A model generated the notes under the pieces. That model was not told the origin of the DNA. It worked only from the letters and a program-made list of their open reading frames with translations, and did not search any database. Shown in pieces: positions 44,029 through 52,483 of a DNA stretch of 64,000 nucleotides. The first letter of the stretch is position 1. The number at the start of each line of letters is the position of its first letter. The stretch is from contig NZ_CP104209.1 in the NCBI RefSeq assembly GCF_025244765.1, positions 496,001-560,000 of the forward strand, given 5' to 3'. The DNA is from Empedobacter stercoris (GTDB lineage Bacteria; Bacteroidota; Bacteroidia; Flavobacteriales; Weeksellaceae). The position numbers were made by a program, and so were the translations under genes.

Positions 44029-45006
44029 TTATTTTTTAATTCCTAAAGCTTTCAAGCCATTTACAGTTGCAATATTCGAAAGTTGTTCCACATCATAGAA
44101 GTGACAAGATTCTAACATTACACGCAATTCTGTAAGTAAATGTCCGTCAGAGAAAGGTTTGTAAATATCATTGATATTATCTGTTCCAAATGCAACATTA
44201 ATTCCTCTTGGAATCATTTCATCAACAGGCGTAATTGAATTATGAGAAGGTGCTAAACGCTCTGTACGATTGTGATCTATCCAAGCAGTTGGACAAGATA
44301 CAATGTGCATATCTGCTTTTTTGATTAAATCATATAACTCATAACGGTATTTTCGGGGATGCGCTGCAACAGATATAGAGTGCACTGCTGAAACTTTTCC
44401 TTGCATTCCGTGTTCTATTGTTTTCAATGCTAACTGCTCTGTTTCAATCTCTTCATCGGTATTAAACTGATCGACATGTACATGAACCAATTTGTTTTTT
44501 GCCTTTGCTGTAGATAATAAAATATCTAAATGCTCTTCTTCTCTACCAAAATCCTTGGCTGGTAAACCACCGATAATATCCACAAAATCAGAAGACATGT
44601 CAAACCATTCGCGTGCTTTTGGTTCAATAACACCTTTCAACACTTGATTTGCAAAACGCATTTCGATGTCTTTCCCGTAATTATCTTTTAAGCGCTGAGC
44701 GGCTTGAATACTACGATCTTCGATAACTTCATCTGCATCAATAAAAGAACCAATTGCTTGACAACCTTGCTCTAACATAAAGTTAATTGCTTTTTCCATA
44801 CGGAAATAAATGTCATCAACAGATGAATTACGTTTCATGTCATCAACTAAGTGCCATTTTTCTTTTAAATATGAATTTGATAAAGCGAAAGTGTCCGAAG
44901 TTAACGAATAAGCTCTGTCTAAATGTGAATGTGTATTAACCCAACCTCCTTTTTCTTTGATTCTCTCAAGTACTTCTTCGATCGGATTGTAGTTTTGTCT
45001 GTTCAT
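44029..45006 (-). CDS. Amidohydrolase-superfamily protein (cytosine deaminase-like)
   Basis: About 325 aa TIM-barrel metallohydrolase. Metal ligands: NTHSHLD (H26, H28), LVHVHVDQ, SAVHSISVAAH and GTDNIND near the end. It resembles the cytosine deaminase/ATZ-TRZ branch; the true substrate is unknown. The frame extends to 45042, but MLILHPENKQLT is not conserved-looking and ATG at 45006 gives the typical family start. Confidence 0.85.
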   Translation of the reverse strand: MNRQNYNPIEEVLERIKEKGGWVNTHSHLDRAYSLTSDTFALSNSYLKEKWHLVDDMKRNSSVDDIYFRMEKAINFMLEQGCQAIGSFIDADEVIEDRSIQAAQRLKDNYGKDIEMRFANQVLKGVIEPKAREWFDMSSDFVDIIGGLPAKDFGREEEHLDILLSTAKAKNKLVHVHVDQFNTDEEIETEQLALKTIEHGMQGKVSAVHSISVAAHPRKYRYELYDLIKKADMHIVSCPTAWIDHNRTERLAPSHNSITPVDEMIPRGINVAFGTDNINDIYKPFSDGHLLTELRVMLESCHFYDVEQLSNIATVNGLKALGIKK

Positions 45007-45086
45007 CGTGAGTTGTTTGTTTTCGGGATGTAAAATTAACAAGATTATTCAACAGAAATGAAGCGATTTTATCAAAAAGATTTGTG

Positions 45087-45094
45087 TAACTTTG
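45087..45094 (+). promoter_or_regulatory. Orphan plus-strand -7 box
   Basis: TAACTTTG in the gap between two minus-strand genes, followed 30 bp later by a terminator hairpin and by no plus-strand gene. See findings. Confidence 0.3.
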
Positions 45095-45120
45095 TGCCTT
45101 TGTTAGTAACCTCAGCAAAT

Positions 45121-45150
45121 AAAAAAATCCAACATTAAGTTGGATTTTTT
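45121..45150 (-). terminator. Terminator of relA/spoT
   Basis: Stem AAATCCAAC / GTTGGATTT with T7 on the minus strand and T6 on the plus strand. Confidence 0.8.
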
Positions 45151-45196
45151 GTTTTACTCTTTCTATCTTAACGATTTGGATTAATTTCGACTAAAA

Positions 45197-47428
45197 CTAA
45201 TTTTTATATGTTCTCTTAACAGATTGAATTCCCTCGATATTCTTTAATTCCATCATAATTTTTTCTAATTCTGCTTTATTTTTAACAGAAACTGTAATTT
45301 TTCCATCAAAAATACCTGCATCTTCAGACAAATTAATACTGTGCATATTCAAGGAATTATTTTTCGAAATCACCAATGTAATATCACTTACCATTCCCGA
45401 ACGATCTAATCCTTGAAGTTCAATCAGTGCTTTAAATTCTTGTTGAGAAGAATCAATCCATTTAGCCTTAATAATTCTATAAGCATAATTTGCTTGTAAC
45501 GAAACAGAGTTAGGACAATCAACTTTATGTACTTTTATCCCTTTCGAAACGGTAATAAATCCATATACTTTATCTCCTGCAATTGGATTACAACAGCTTG
45601 CTAATTCATAATCTAAACGTTCCTCATCGTTTCCAAAAACAAGACTATCTAATTTTGTTTTATCAACAGGAATATCTTCTTTCTTCGTTGTATTGAATGT
45701 TGATTTTCTAAATCGATTGATTAAACCAGTAAAACCAGAATTGCGTTCTGCGAACTTACGTAAATCATTGTTGTCTATAATTCCCATAGCAACATTATAA
45801 AACACATCCATACTTGAACCTAACTTAAAGTATTGCTGTAACTGATTAACTGTATTTTCGTTAAAATCAACCTTTAAGTGTCTCAATTTACGTTGAATAA
45901 TTTCTTTTCCTTCATCGGCGATTTTGCGTTTATCCGAATTTAAAGAAGCTTTAATTTTACTTCTCGCTTTACTTGTTACGACATAATCTAACCATTCTAA
46001 TTTTGGTTTTTGTTGCGTCGAAGTAATAATTTCTACCTGATCTCCACTTTGTAATTGATGCGATAAAGGATACAATTTTCCATTGACTTTTGCTCCCAAA
46101 CAGTGATCACCAACATTCGAGTGAATTGAGTAGGCGAAGTCTAACGAGCTTGCTCCTTTTGGTAGCGAATGCAAATCTCCTTTTGGCGTAAAAACATAGA
46201 TTTCTTTTGAATACAAATTGAATTTGAAATTGTCCATAAATTCAATTGCATCTTTTGTATCTTCTTGCTCTAACATTTCACGAACTTGGTGAATCCATTC
46301 ATCTACTTTCGTTTCATCGTTTGAGACATTTTCTTTGTATTTATAATGTGCAGCAATCCCCATCTCTGCTACTTCATCCATTCTTTCGGAACGAATCTGA
46401 ACTTCAACCCAACGTGCTTGTGGTCCCATCACAGTCACGTGAAGCGACTCGTAACCTGTTGTTTTTGGTTGAGAAATCCAATCGCGCATACGTTTAGGAT
46501 TTGGTATAAATATATCCGTAATTAAAGAATAGATTTTCCAAGCTAAGAATTTTTCATTTTTTCTATCCGAACGATAAATGACACGAATAGCAAATAAATC
46601 AAACACCTCTTCGAAAGGGATTCCTTGATTTATTGTCTTTCTATAAATAGAATTAATCGATTTTGAACGCCCTTTAATCTCAAACTCCAGCCCTTCGGCT
46701 TCTAATTTTTCTGAGATTAATTTACAGAAATCATCAATGTATTTTTTTCTTTCTGCTTCAGTTTCAGTTAATTTATGCTCAATATTGTAGTATGCATCTG
46801 GTTTGGTGTATTTTAAACTCAAATCTTCTAATTCAGATTTGATGTTATACAATCCCATTCTATGTGCTAAAGGTGCATAAATAAAAATCGTTTCAGAAGC
46901 AATTTTTAACTGTTTATCTTCTCGCATACTTTCAAGTGTACGCATATTGTGGAGACGATCTGCGATTTTAATCAAAATAACACGAACATCTTCTGACAAA
47001 GTCAATAAAAGCTTTTTGTAATTTTCTGATTGAATGGAAACATCTTGTTTATTTAAAACTGCTATTTTTGTTAATCCATCAATAATTTTAGCAATCTTTT
47101 TCCCAAAAAGTTTCTCAATATCTTCTAAAGTATAATCAGTATCTTCTACAACATCATGCATTAAGGCAGCAGCAATAGAGGTTGCTCCAAGTCCAATTTC
47201 GTCAGCAACTATTTTCGCAACAGCTATTGGATGATAAATATAAGGTTCTCCAGTTTTTCTGCGTTGATCTTTATGCGCATCAACAGCCAAATCAAATGCT
47301 TTGCGAACTAATTTTTTATCGTCATCGGACAGCGTGACATATGTATTTTGAAGCATCTCTTTATAACGTCTTGTTATTTCGATGTTCTCTTTTTCTAATT
47401 GTTCATTTGTAATAACGTGAGGCGTCAT
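45197..47428 (-). CDS. Bifunctional (p)ppGpp synthetase/hydrolase (RelA/SpoT family)
   Basis: 743 aa. HD hydrolase domain (AAALMHDVVEDTDYT near 90, RLHNMRTL near 160), synthetase domain (GRSKSINSIYRK, FAIRVIY, TGYESLHVTV), TGS domain (DLHSLPKGASSLDFAYSIH), and C-terminal zinc-finger/ACT region (CCNPIAGDKV, ELQGLDRSGMVSDIT). Since HD residues are intact it should both make and degrade the stringent-response alarmone. Likely the only long RSH protein, as usual in this group (known of the group, not seen here). Confidence 0.96.
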   Translation of the reverse strand: MTPHVITNEQLEKENIEITRRYKEMLQNTYVTLSDDDKKLVRKAFDLAVDAHKDQRRKTGEPYIYHPIAVAKIVADEIGLGATSIAAALMHDVVEDTDYTLEDIEKLFGKKIAKIIDGLTKIAVLNKQDVSIQSENYKKLLLTLSEDVRVILIKIADRLHNMRTLESMREDKQLKIASETIFIYAPLAHRMGLYNIKSELEDLSLKYTKPDAYYNIEHKLTETEAERKKYIDDFCKLISEKLEAEGLEFEIKGRSKSINSIYRKTINQGIPFEEVFDLFAIRVIYRSDRKNEKFLAWKIYSLITDIFIPNPKRMRDWISQPKTTGYESLHVTVMGPQARWVEVQIRSERMDEVAEMGIAAHYKYKENVSNDETKVDEWIHQVREMLEQEDTKDAIEFMDNFKFNLYSKEIYVFTPKGDLHSLPKGASSLDFAYSIHSNVGDHCLGAKVNGKLYPLSHQLQSGDQVEIITSTQQKPKLEWLDYVVTSKARSKIKASLNSDKRKIADEGKEIIQRKLRHLKVDFNENTVNQLQQYFKLGSSMDVFYNVAMGIIDNNDLRKFAERNSGFTGLINRFRKSTFNTTKKEDIPVDKTKLDSLVFGNDEERLDYELASCCNPIAGDKVYGFITVSKGIKVHKVDCPNSVSLQANYAYRIIKAKWIDSSQQEFKALIELQGLDRSGMVSDITLVISKNNSLNMHSINLSEDAGIFDGKITVSVKNKAELEKIMMELKNIEGIQSVKRTYKN

Positions 47429-47801
47429 TTATCTATATTTATGGTAAAATTAGTATTTTATATTATTGTTAAAAAAAGTTAGTCAAACCTTTATTTATCC
47501 GCTTTTATTCAAATAAATATACGATATTTTCTATTTATACATCTGTTATTTTGTTTATTTAAATTGTAAATTTAAGAAAATAACATTGAATTGATTTTTA
47601 ATGTGTATTTGACACACTATCAATTTGATAAGAATTAACGATTTTTAACTGATGTTTTTAACATTTACTCATTCAAACGTCTTAAAATTTATTAAAAATA
47701 CAAATATTTTCTATGTCTTAAAATAATTAATCAAATAATAATTTATCAAATAAAAACAATTCGTAATTTACCGCAACAAATAAAACACAACACACACACA
47801 A
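47429..47801. other. Divergent intergenic region, 373 bp
   Basis: No gene seen. It must hold the promoters of relA/spoT (minus; degenerate box TAATTTTA near 47445) and the acyl-CoA synthetase (plus; TAATTTAC near 47767). A perfect 13-bp palindrome TATCAATTTGATA at 47618-47630 is a possible regulator site. Confidence 0.4.
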
Positions 47802-49709
47802 ATGGATTACAAAACTTTATACTCAAAAAGTATTGAAGAACCCGAACTCTTTTGGAAAAAGGAAGCTTACAAATTGGCTTGGTCAACTTACCCTGAAGAA
47901 ATTTTAAGAAAAAATGAAAATGGCTATTATTCATGGTTTCTAGATGGAAAAATCAACATGAGCCGTTTGGCTTTAGAGGAAAATATTAAAGCTGGTCGTG
48001 GCGAACAAAATGCGTTAATATATGATTCACCCGTAACTGGAGTTAAACAGAAAATAACATACAACGAATTATTAGATAAAGTTAGTCGTTTTGCAGGTGG
48101 ATTAACTTCATTAGGACTAACGAAAGGCGATACAGCCATTATTTATATGCCGATGATACCTGAAGCTATTGTAGCTATGTTGGCATGTTCAAGAATTGGT
48201 GTAATACATTCGGTGGTATTCGGAGGTTTTGCTGCTCCAGAATTAGCGATTAGAATTGATGACGCTCAACCAGATGTCATTATTTCATCTTCTTATGGTG
48301 TAGAAGTTAACCGTCAAATCAATTACAAACATTTAATTGATGAAGCTATTAATTTAACGATATATAAACCAAAAGATATTATCATTTTCGAACGTCCAAA
48401 TCACAGCGACGATTTATCTGCAGCTAATGTACATACATACGATGAAATGTATAAACACGAACCTGTAGAACCAATAGAAGTTCCGAGTACACATCCATTA
48501 TATATTCTGTATACATCTGGTACAACTTCAACTCCTAAAGGTGTTGTTCGTGATACAGGTGGCTACGCAACCGCTCTAAATTCAACCATGAAATATTTTT
48601 ATGATTTAGAACCTGGTGACACGATTCTTACAGCAAGTGATATCGGATGGGTTGTTGGACATTCTTATATTGTATATGCTCCTTTGATTTATGGCGTAAC
48701 AACTGTTATATATGAAGGTAAACCTATCAAAACTCCAGATGCTGGTGCGTTTTGGCGAATGGTTGAAGAATACAAAATAAAAAATGTATTTACTGCTCCA
48801 ACAGCAATTCGTGCAATACGAAAAGAGGATCCAGAAGGAAAATTATTTCAACAATATGATACAACGAGTTTAAAACGTCTGTTTTTAGCTGGAGAACGAT
48901 GCGATACTTCTACATATTATTGGTTAAAAGAAATTTCGAAACGTCCCGTTATTGATCATTGGTGGCAAACAGAAAGTGGATGGCCAATGTTAGGTATATG
49001 TGCAGGATTACAAGAAATAATGCCAGAACCTGGCGCTGCAGGACTTCCTGTTTTTGGATACAACATCAAAATCGTAAACGAGGAAGGAATCGAAAATGAT
49101 GTAAATGAAGAAGGGCCTATTGTAATCAAACTTCCACTTCCTCCTGGATGTATGGCAAGTTTATGGCGAAACGAACACCGATTTATTAAAGGATATTTTC
49201 AACAATTTCCTGATCATTATCTAACAGGAGATGGTGGTTACAAAGACGAAAATGGATTTGTCTTTATCACTGGTCGAACAGATGATATTATAAATGTTGC
49301 AGGACACAGATTAAGCACAGCTACAATGGAAGAATTAGTTTCTTCTCATCCTGATGTAACGGAATGTGCTGTTGTTGGAATAAAAGATGAATTGAAAGGT
49401 CAAGTTCCAATCGGATTTATTGTTACAAAAGAAAACGCAACAAAAACTGAAGAAGAAATTGAAAAAGATTTAATTGCTTTGTTACGTAAAGAAATTGGAG
49501 GAATAGCATGCTATAAAACAACGATTAAAGTTGATCGCTTACCAAAAACTCGAAGTGGTAAGATTTTGCGTAAAACTTTAACTCAAATTGCAGATGGAAC
49601 ACCATTTACAATTCCTTCTACAATAGAAGACGCGTCTGTTTTAGACGAGTTAATACATGAATTCACAAGAAGAAGTATCGGCGCAGCCTTTACTTCTACA
49701 AATTCATAA
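47802..49709 (+). CDS. Propionyl-CoA/acetyl-CoA synthetase (PrpE-like)
   Basis: 635 aa ANL-superfamily acyl-CoA ligase. AMP-binding motif YTSGTTSTPKGVVRDTGG near 235, HWWQTESGWPM near 390, TGRTDDIINVAGHRLST near 495, and C-terminal catalytic lysine in KTRSGKILRK. The N-terminal ACAS domain is present. The match to PrpE-type proteins (VVRDTGGYA, ISKRPVIDHWWQTESGW) favours propionate over acetate. Cytoplasmic; single gene. Confidence 0.92.
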   Translation: MDYKTLYSKSIEEPELFWKKEAYKLAWSTYPEEILRKNENGYYSWFLDGKINMSRLALEENIKAGRGEQNALIYDSPVTGVKQKITYNELLDKVSRFAGGLTSLGLTKGDTAIIYMPMIPEAIVAMLACSRIGVIHSVVFGGFAAPELAIRIDDAQPDVIISSSYGVEVNRQINYKHLIDEAINLTIYKPKDIIIFERPNHSDDLSAANVHTYDEMYKHEPVEPIEVPSTHPLYILYTSGTTSTPKGVVRDTGGYATALNSTMKYFYDLEPGDTILTASDIGWVVGHSYIVYAPLIYGVTTVIYEGKPIKTPDAGAFWRMVEEYKIKNVFTAPTAIRAIRKEDPEGKLFQQYDTTSLKRLFLAGERCDTSTYYWLKEISKRPVIDHWWQTESGWPMLGICAGLQEIMPEPGAAGLPVFGYNIKIVNEEGIENDVNEEGPIVIKLPLPPGCMASLWRNEHRFIKGYFQQFPDHYLTGDGGYKDENGFVFITGRTDDIINVAGHRLSTATMEELVSSHPDVTECAVVGIKDELKGQVPIGFIVTKENATKTEEEIEKDLIALLRKEIGGIACYKTTIKVDRLPKTRSGKILRKTLTQIADGTPFTIPSTIEDASVLDELIHEFTRRSIGAAFTSTNS

Positions 49710-49730
49710 TTTTTTTTCCATTCACTATTC

Positions 49731-49765
49731 AAAAAGCAGTGATCTCTGGATTACTGCTTTTTTTA
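49731..49765 (+). terminator. Terminator between convergent genes
   Basis: Stem AAAGCAGTGAT / ATTACTGCTTT (with G-U pairs) and T7. Confidence 0.75.
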
Positions 49766-49782
49766 TGAATTAAACTTATTGA

Positions 49783-50301
49783 TTACATTGTTGTTAACAA
49801 TTCGATCATTTCTTTATTTTCTTGCAATAACGCATGATCTTTTGCTGTCCTTCCATTAAAGTCTTTAATATTAAGATCTGCACCTTTTTCAATCAACTTT
49901 TTAGCAATATCATTTCTACCAAACGTAACTGCAAAAATTAATGAAGTAGCTCCATTAAAATTAACTTGGTTTACATCTGCTTGGTGAGCTAATAAAACAT
50001 CTACCATTTCTTGATAACCTTTAAACGCAGCTCCCATCAAGGCATTGTTACCCGATTTATCCTGAGCATTTGGATTCGCTCCATTTTTTAACAAGGACAA
50101 AACCGCTTCCTTGTTGTCATTATAAACCGCTAAAATCAAAGGAGTAAAACCTCTATCATTAGCCTGATTAACATCTGCACCTTTTGTAATTAATTGTTCG
50201 ATTAATGCAATATCATTCTCTCTTGACGCAGTATATAAATCTTGTGCAATTACTGTGTAAGTTGTTAGAAAAAAGACGAATGCTAAGAATAATCTTTTCA
50301 T
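49783..50301 (-). CDS. Exported ankyrin-repeat protein, catalase partner (AnkB-like)
   Basis: 172 aa, signal peptide (FLAFVFFLTTYTVIA-Q), then four ankyrin repeats: DIALIEQLITKGADVN, RGFTPLILAVYNDN, SGNNALMGAAFKGYQEMVDVLL and GATSLIFAVTFGRNDIAKKLIEKGADL. It follows the exported catalase by 60 bp. In Pseudomonas aeruginosa the periplasmic AnkB is required for full KatB catalase activity, so the same partnership is likely here. Confidence 0.9.
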   Translation of the reverse strand: MKRLFLAFVFFLTTYTVIAQDLYTASRENDIALIEQLITKGADVNQANDRGFTPLILAVYNDNKEAVLSLLKNGANPNAQDKSGNNALMGAAFKGYQEMVDVLLAHQADVNQVNFNGATSLIFAVTFGRNDIAKKLIEKGADLNIKDFNGRTAKDHALLQENKEMIELLTTM

Positions 50302-50361
50302 ATATTTTATTTTTCAGAAAGTCATGGAGTCAAAACCAATCGACTCCAATCCATTAATTTA

Positions 50362-51885
50362 TTATTTTGGTAAGTATTGTTTTACATCATTTATAGAAGT
50401 ATTGGTTGCTTTCATTAAACGTGTACCGTATTCATTATTTGCTTGATAAAAATGGGCAATCATTTTGTGGACGATAACTTTATTTTTCACTGTATTTAAA
50501 GCTCCTGATAAATTTTTAATTAAATTTTCTTGATCCTTCTTAGAAAAAGATTGATACAAATCACCTGCTTGTGCAAAGTTATTTTCTTTATCAATCACAT
50601 GCTGAGTAGTTGTCGTTCCTGCAGGAAAAACTGATTTTGAATAATTGAATTTTGCGTTATCTACCACTTCAGGAACATTTGTCGATGGTTGATAATTTAC
50701 ATCACCTTTTTGTTCACGTAATGACATATAACCATCTTGGTTGTATGTTTTGACTTGAGTTTTTGCTGCATTTACAGGAATTTGTTGAAAATTCCCTGTT
50801 AAACGGTGACGCTGTGTATCTGTGTAAGAAAATAATCGACCTTGTAACAATTTATCTTCTGATGCTTCGATACCTGGTACTAATGTAGCAGGCGCAAAAG
50901 CAGCTTGCTCCACTTGTTGAAAATAATTTGTCGGATTCTCTTTCAACGTCATTGTTCCAACTTTAATTAATTTAGCTATAGATTCTGGCCAGACTTTTGT
51001 GACATCAACAGGATTGAAATCTAAACGTTCAAAATCTTCTCTTTTTAACATTTGAACATATAAATCCCATTTTGGAAAATTTCCTTTCTCAATTTCTTGA
51101 TGCAGATCCAACGTTGCATGTTCAATAGCTGTAGATTGAATTTCGTTCGCTTCTTGCTGTGTTAAGTTCTTCACTTCTTGTTGAGGCTTCCATTTGTATT
51201 TTACATACGTCACTTCACCTTTATTATTTACCCATTTGTAAGCATGCACACCGTTCCCTTCCATCTGACGGTAATTCGCAGGTATTCCGTAATCAGAAAA
51301 TAACCAGGTTAACATATGTGTCGATTCTGGAAGATTAGAAAAGAAATCAAATACTCGATTAGGGTCAGAAGCACCGTTTGTTAATGGAGAAGGTTTGAAA
51401 GCGTGTACCATATCTGGAAATTTAATCGCATCACGAATAAAGAAAACTGGTAAATTATTTCCAACTAAATCGTAGTTACCTTGCTCCGTATAAAATTTCA
51501 CTGCAAAACCACGTGGATCACGGTAGGTTTCTGGTGAACCTTGTTGATGAGTTACCGTTGAAAAACGTACAAATAATGGTGTTTTTTTTCCTGCTTGTGA
51601 TAAGAAATCTGCCATAGTAACCTCAGAAAAATCTTGTTCTGCTACAAATTCACCAAAAGCTCCAGCTCCTCTCGCATGAACAACACGTTCTGGAATACGC
51701 TCTCGGTCAAAAGCTGCTAATTTTTCAATGAGATGAATATCTTCTAATAAAACTTGCCCATTATTGCCTAATGTTTTAGAGTTTTGATTATCTCCAACAG
51801 GAGCCCCTGTATTTGTAGTTAATTGTTGTGAAAATGCAACAGTAGATAGAAAAGCTAATCCTAGTACGAAACTTCTTTTGATCAT
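50362..51885 (-). CDS. Catalase, exported, clade-type with signal peptide
   Basis: 507 aa haem catalase that splits hydrogen peroxide. Signal peptide (VLGLAFLSTVAFS-Q), catalytic His in RIPERVVHARGAGAFG, catalytic Asn in FFIRDAIKFPDMVHAFKP, haem-ligand Tyr in GRLFSYTDTQRHRL. Export suggests it protects the periplasm. It is the first gene of a catalase-ankyrin operon, with a good promoter box and a plausible -33 TTG 20 bp further upstream. Confidence 0.95.
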   Translation of the reverse strand: MIKRSFVLGLAFLSTVAFSQQLTTNTGAPVGDNQNSKTLGNNGQVLLEDIHLIEKLAAFDRERIPERVVHARGAGAFGEFVAEQDFSEVTMADFLSQAGKKTPLFVRFSTVTHQQGSPETYRDPRGFAVKFYTEQGNYDLVGNNLPVFFIRDAIKFPDMVHAFKPSPLTNGASDPNRVFDFFSNLPESTHMLTWLFSDYGIPANYRQMEGNGVHAYKWVNNKGEVTYVKYKWKPQQEVKNLTQQEANEIQSTAIEHATLDLHQEIEKGNFPKWDLYVQMLKREDFERLDFNPVDVTKVWPESIAKLIKVGTMTLKENPTNYFQQVEQAAFAPATLVPGIEASEDKLLQGRLFSYTDTQRHRLTGNFQQIPVNAAKTQVKTYNQDGYMSLREQKGDVNYQPSTNVPEVVDNAKFNYSKSVFPAGTTTTQHVIDKENNFAQAGDLYQSFSKKDQENLIKNLSGALNTVKNKVIVHKMIAHFYQANNEYGTRLMKATNTSINDVKQYLPK

Positions 51886-51925
51886 AATTATAGTTTTAAT
51901 CTTTATTTATTATTTTAAGACACCA

Positions 51926-51933
51926 CAAAACTA
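51926..51933 (-). promoter_or_regulatory. -7 promoter box of the catalase operon
   Basis: TAGTTTTG on the minus strand, with TTG 20 bp upstream as the -33 element. Leader about 35 nt. Confidence 0.55.
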
Positions 51934-52097
51934 TAACCAGTCAAACTATAAATCAAATCTATAAAATCTATTAGATATAATTAATTTTTATAATAATTAA
52001 ATCTCAACAAATTAGTCAACTCAAATCGTAGATATATTATTTTACAATAGATTAATAAATTAATACTATACCAGAACTGTTGATTTATAAAATTCAT

Positions 52098-52125
52098 AAA
52101 AAAAACCGCTATACAGCGGTTTACC
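52098..52125 (-). terminator. Terminator of the 54-aa gene
   Basis: Stem AAACCGCT / AGCGGTTT with a 4-nt loop and a run of A on the plus strand (T on the minus). Confidence 0.75.
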
Positions 52126-52136
52126 TATTATATGGA

Positions 52137-52301
52137 TTAATATTTTCTGAAACGTTGAAACGAAACTGTTGGTTTTATTTTTATTGATTCATTAGCGATC
52201 AAAATCATTACATTCAAATGTTGATTAAACTTCCATAATGAGTTTCCTTCAACCTCTATTCCTTGTGGAGTTCTAATAAGTTCTAAATTTGTGTACATCA
52301 T
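52137..52301 (-). CDS. Hypothetical protein, 54 aa
   Basis: ATG-ATG at 52301/52298, stop TAA at 52137. The product reads MMYTNLELIRTPQGIEVEGN… and ends SFQRFRKY. Not recognised. A soluble, beta-prone small protein. Support: an open frame filling the space exactly up to a strong terminator 12 bp after the stop, and an A/C-rich leader of the kind seen before other genes here. Confidence 0.55.
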   Translation of the reverse strand: MMYTNLELIRTPQGIEVEGNSLWKFNQHLNVMILIANESIKIKPTVSFQRFRKY

Positions 52302-52483
52302 AATCTGTGTGTGTTTTTTGGTTGACGCTAATATTATGTTAAAAAATAAATATTTTGTTAATTCATCTTAACATACTTAATAAAATTAAAAGTTTCCTAT
52401 AATACGCGATATTTATAAATTCATTTTTAAACTATCACATATTATACCAAAAAATATATCACGTATTTATTTAACGTTAAATT

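Noticed and set aside
51931-51973. Four CTATAA/CTATTA repeats upstream of the catalase promoter, resembling OxyR half-sites
   Set aside because: Spacings of 15, 13 and 9 bp do not fit the regular OxyR pattern; the motif is common in such AT-rich DNA.
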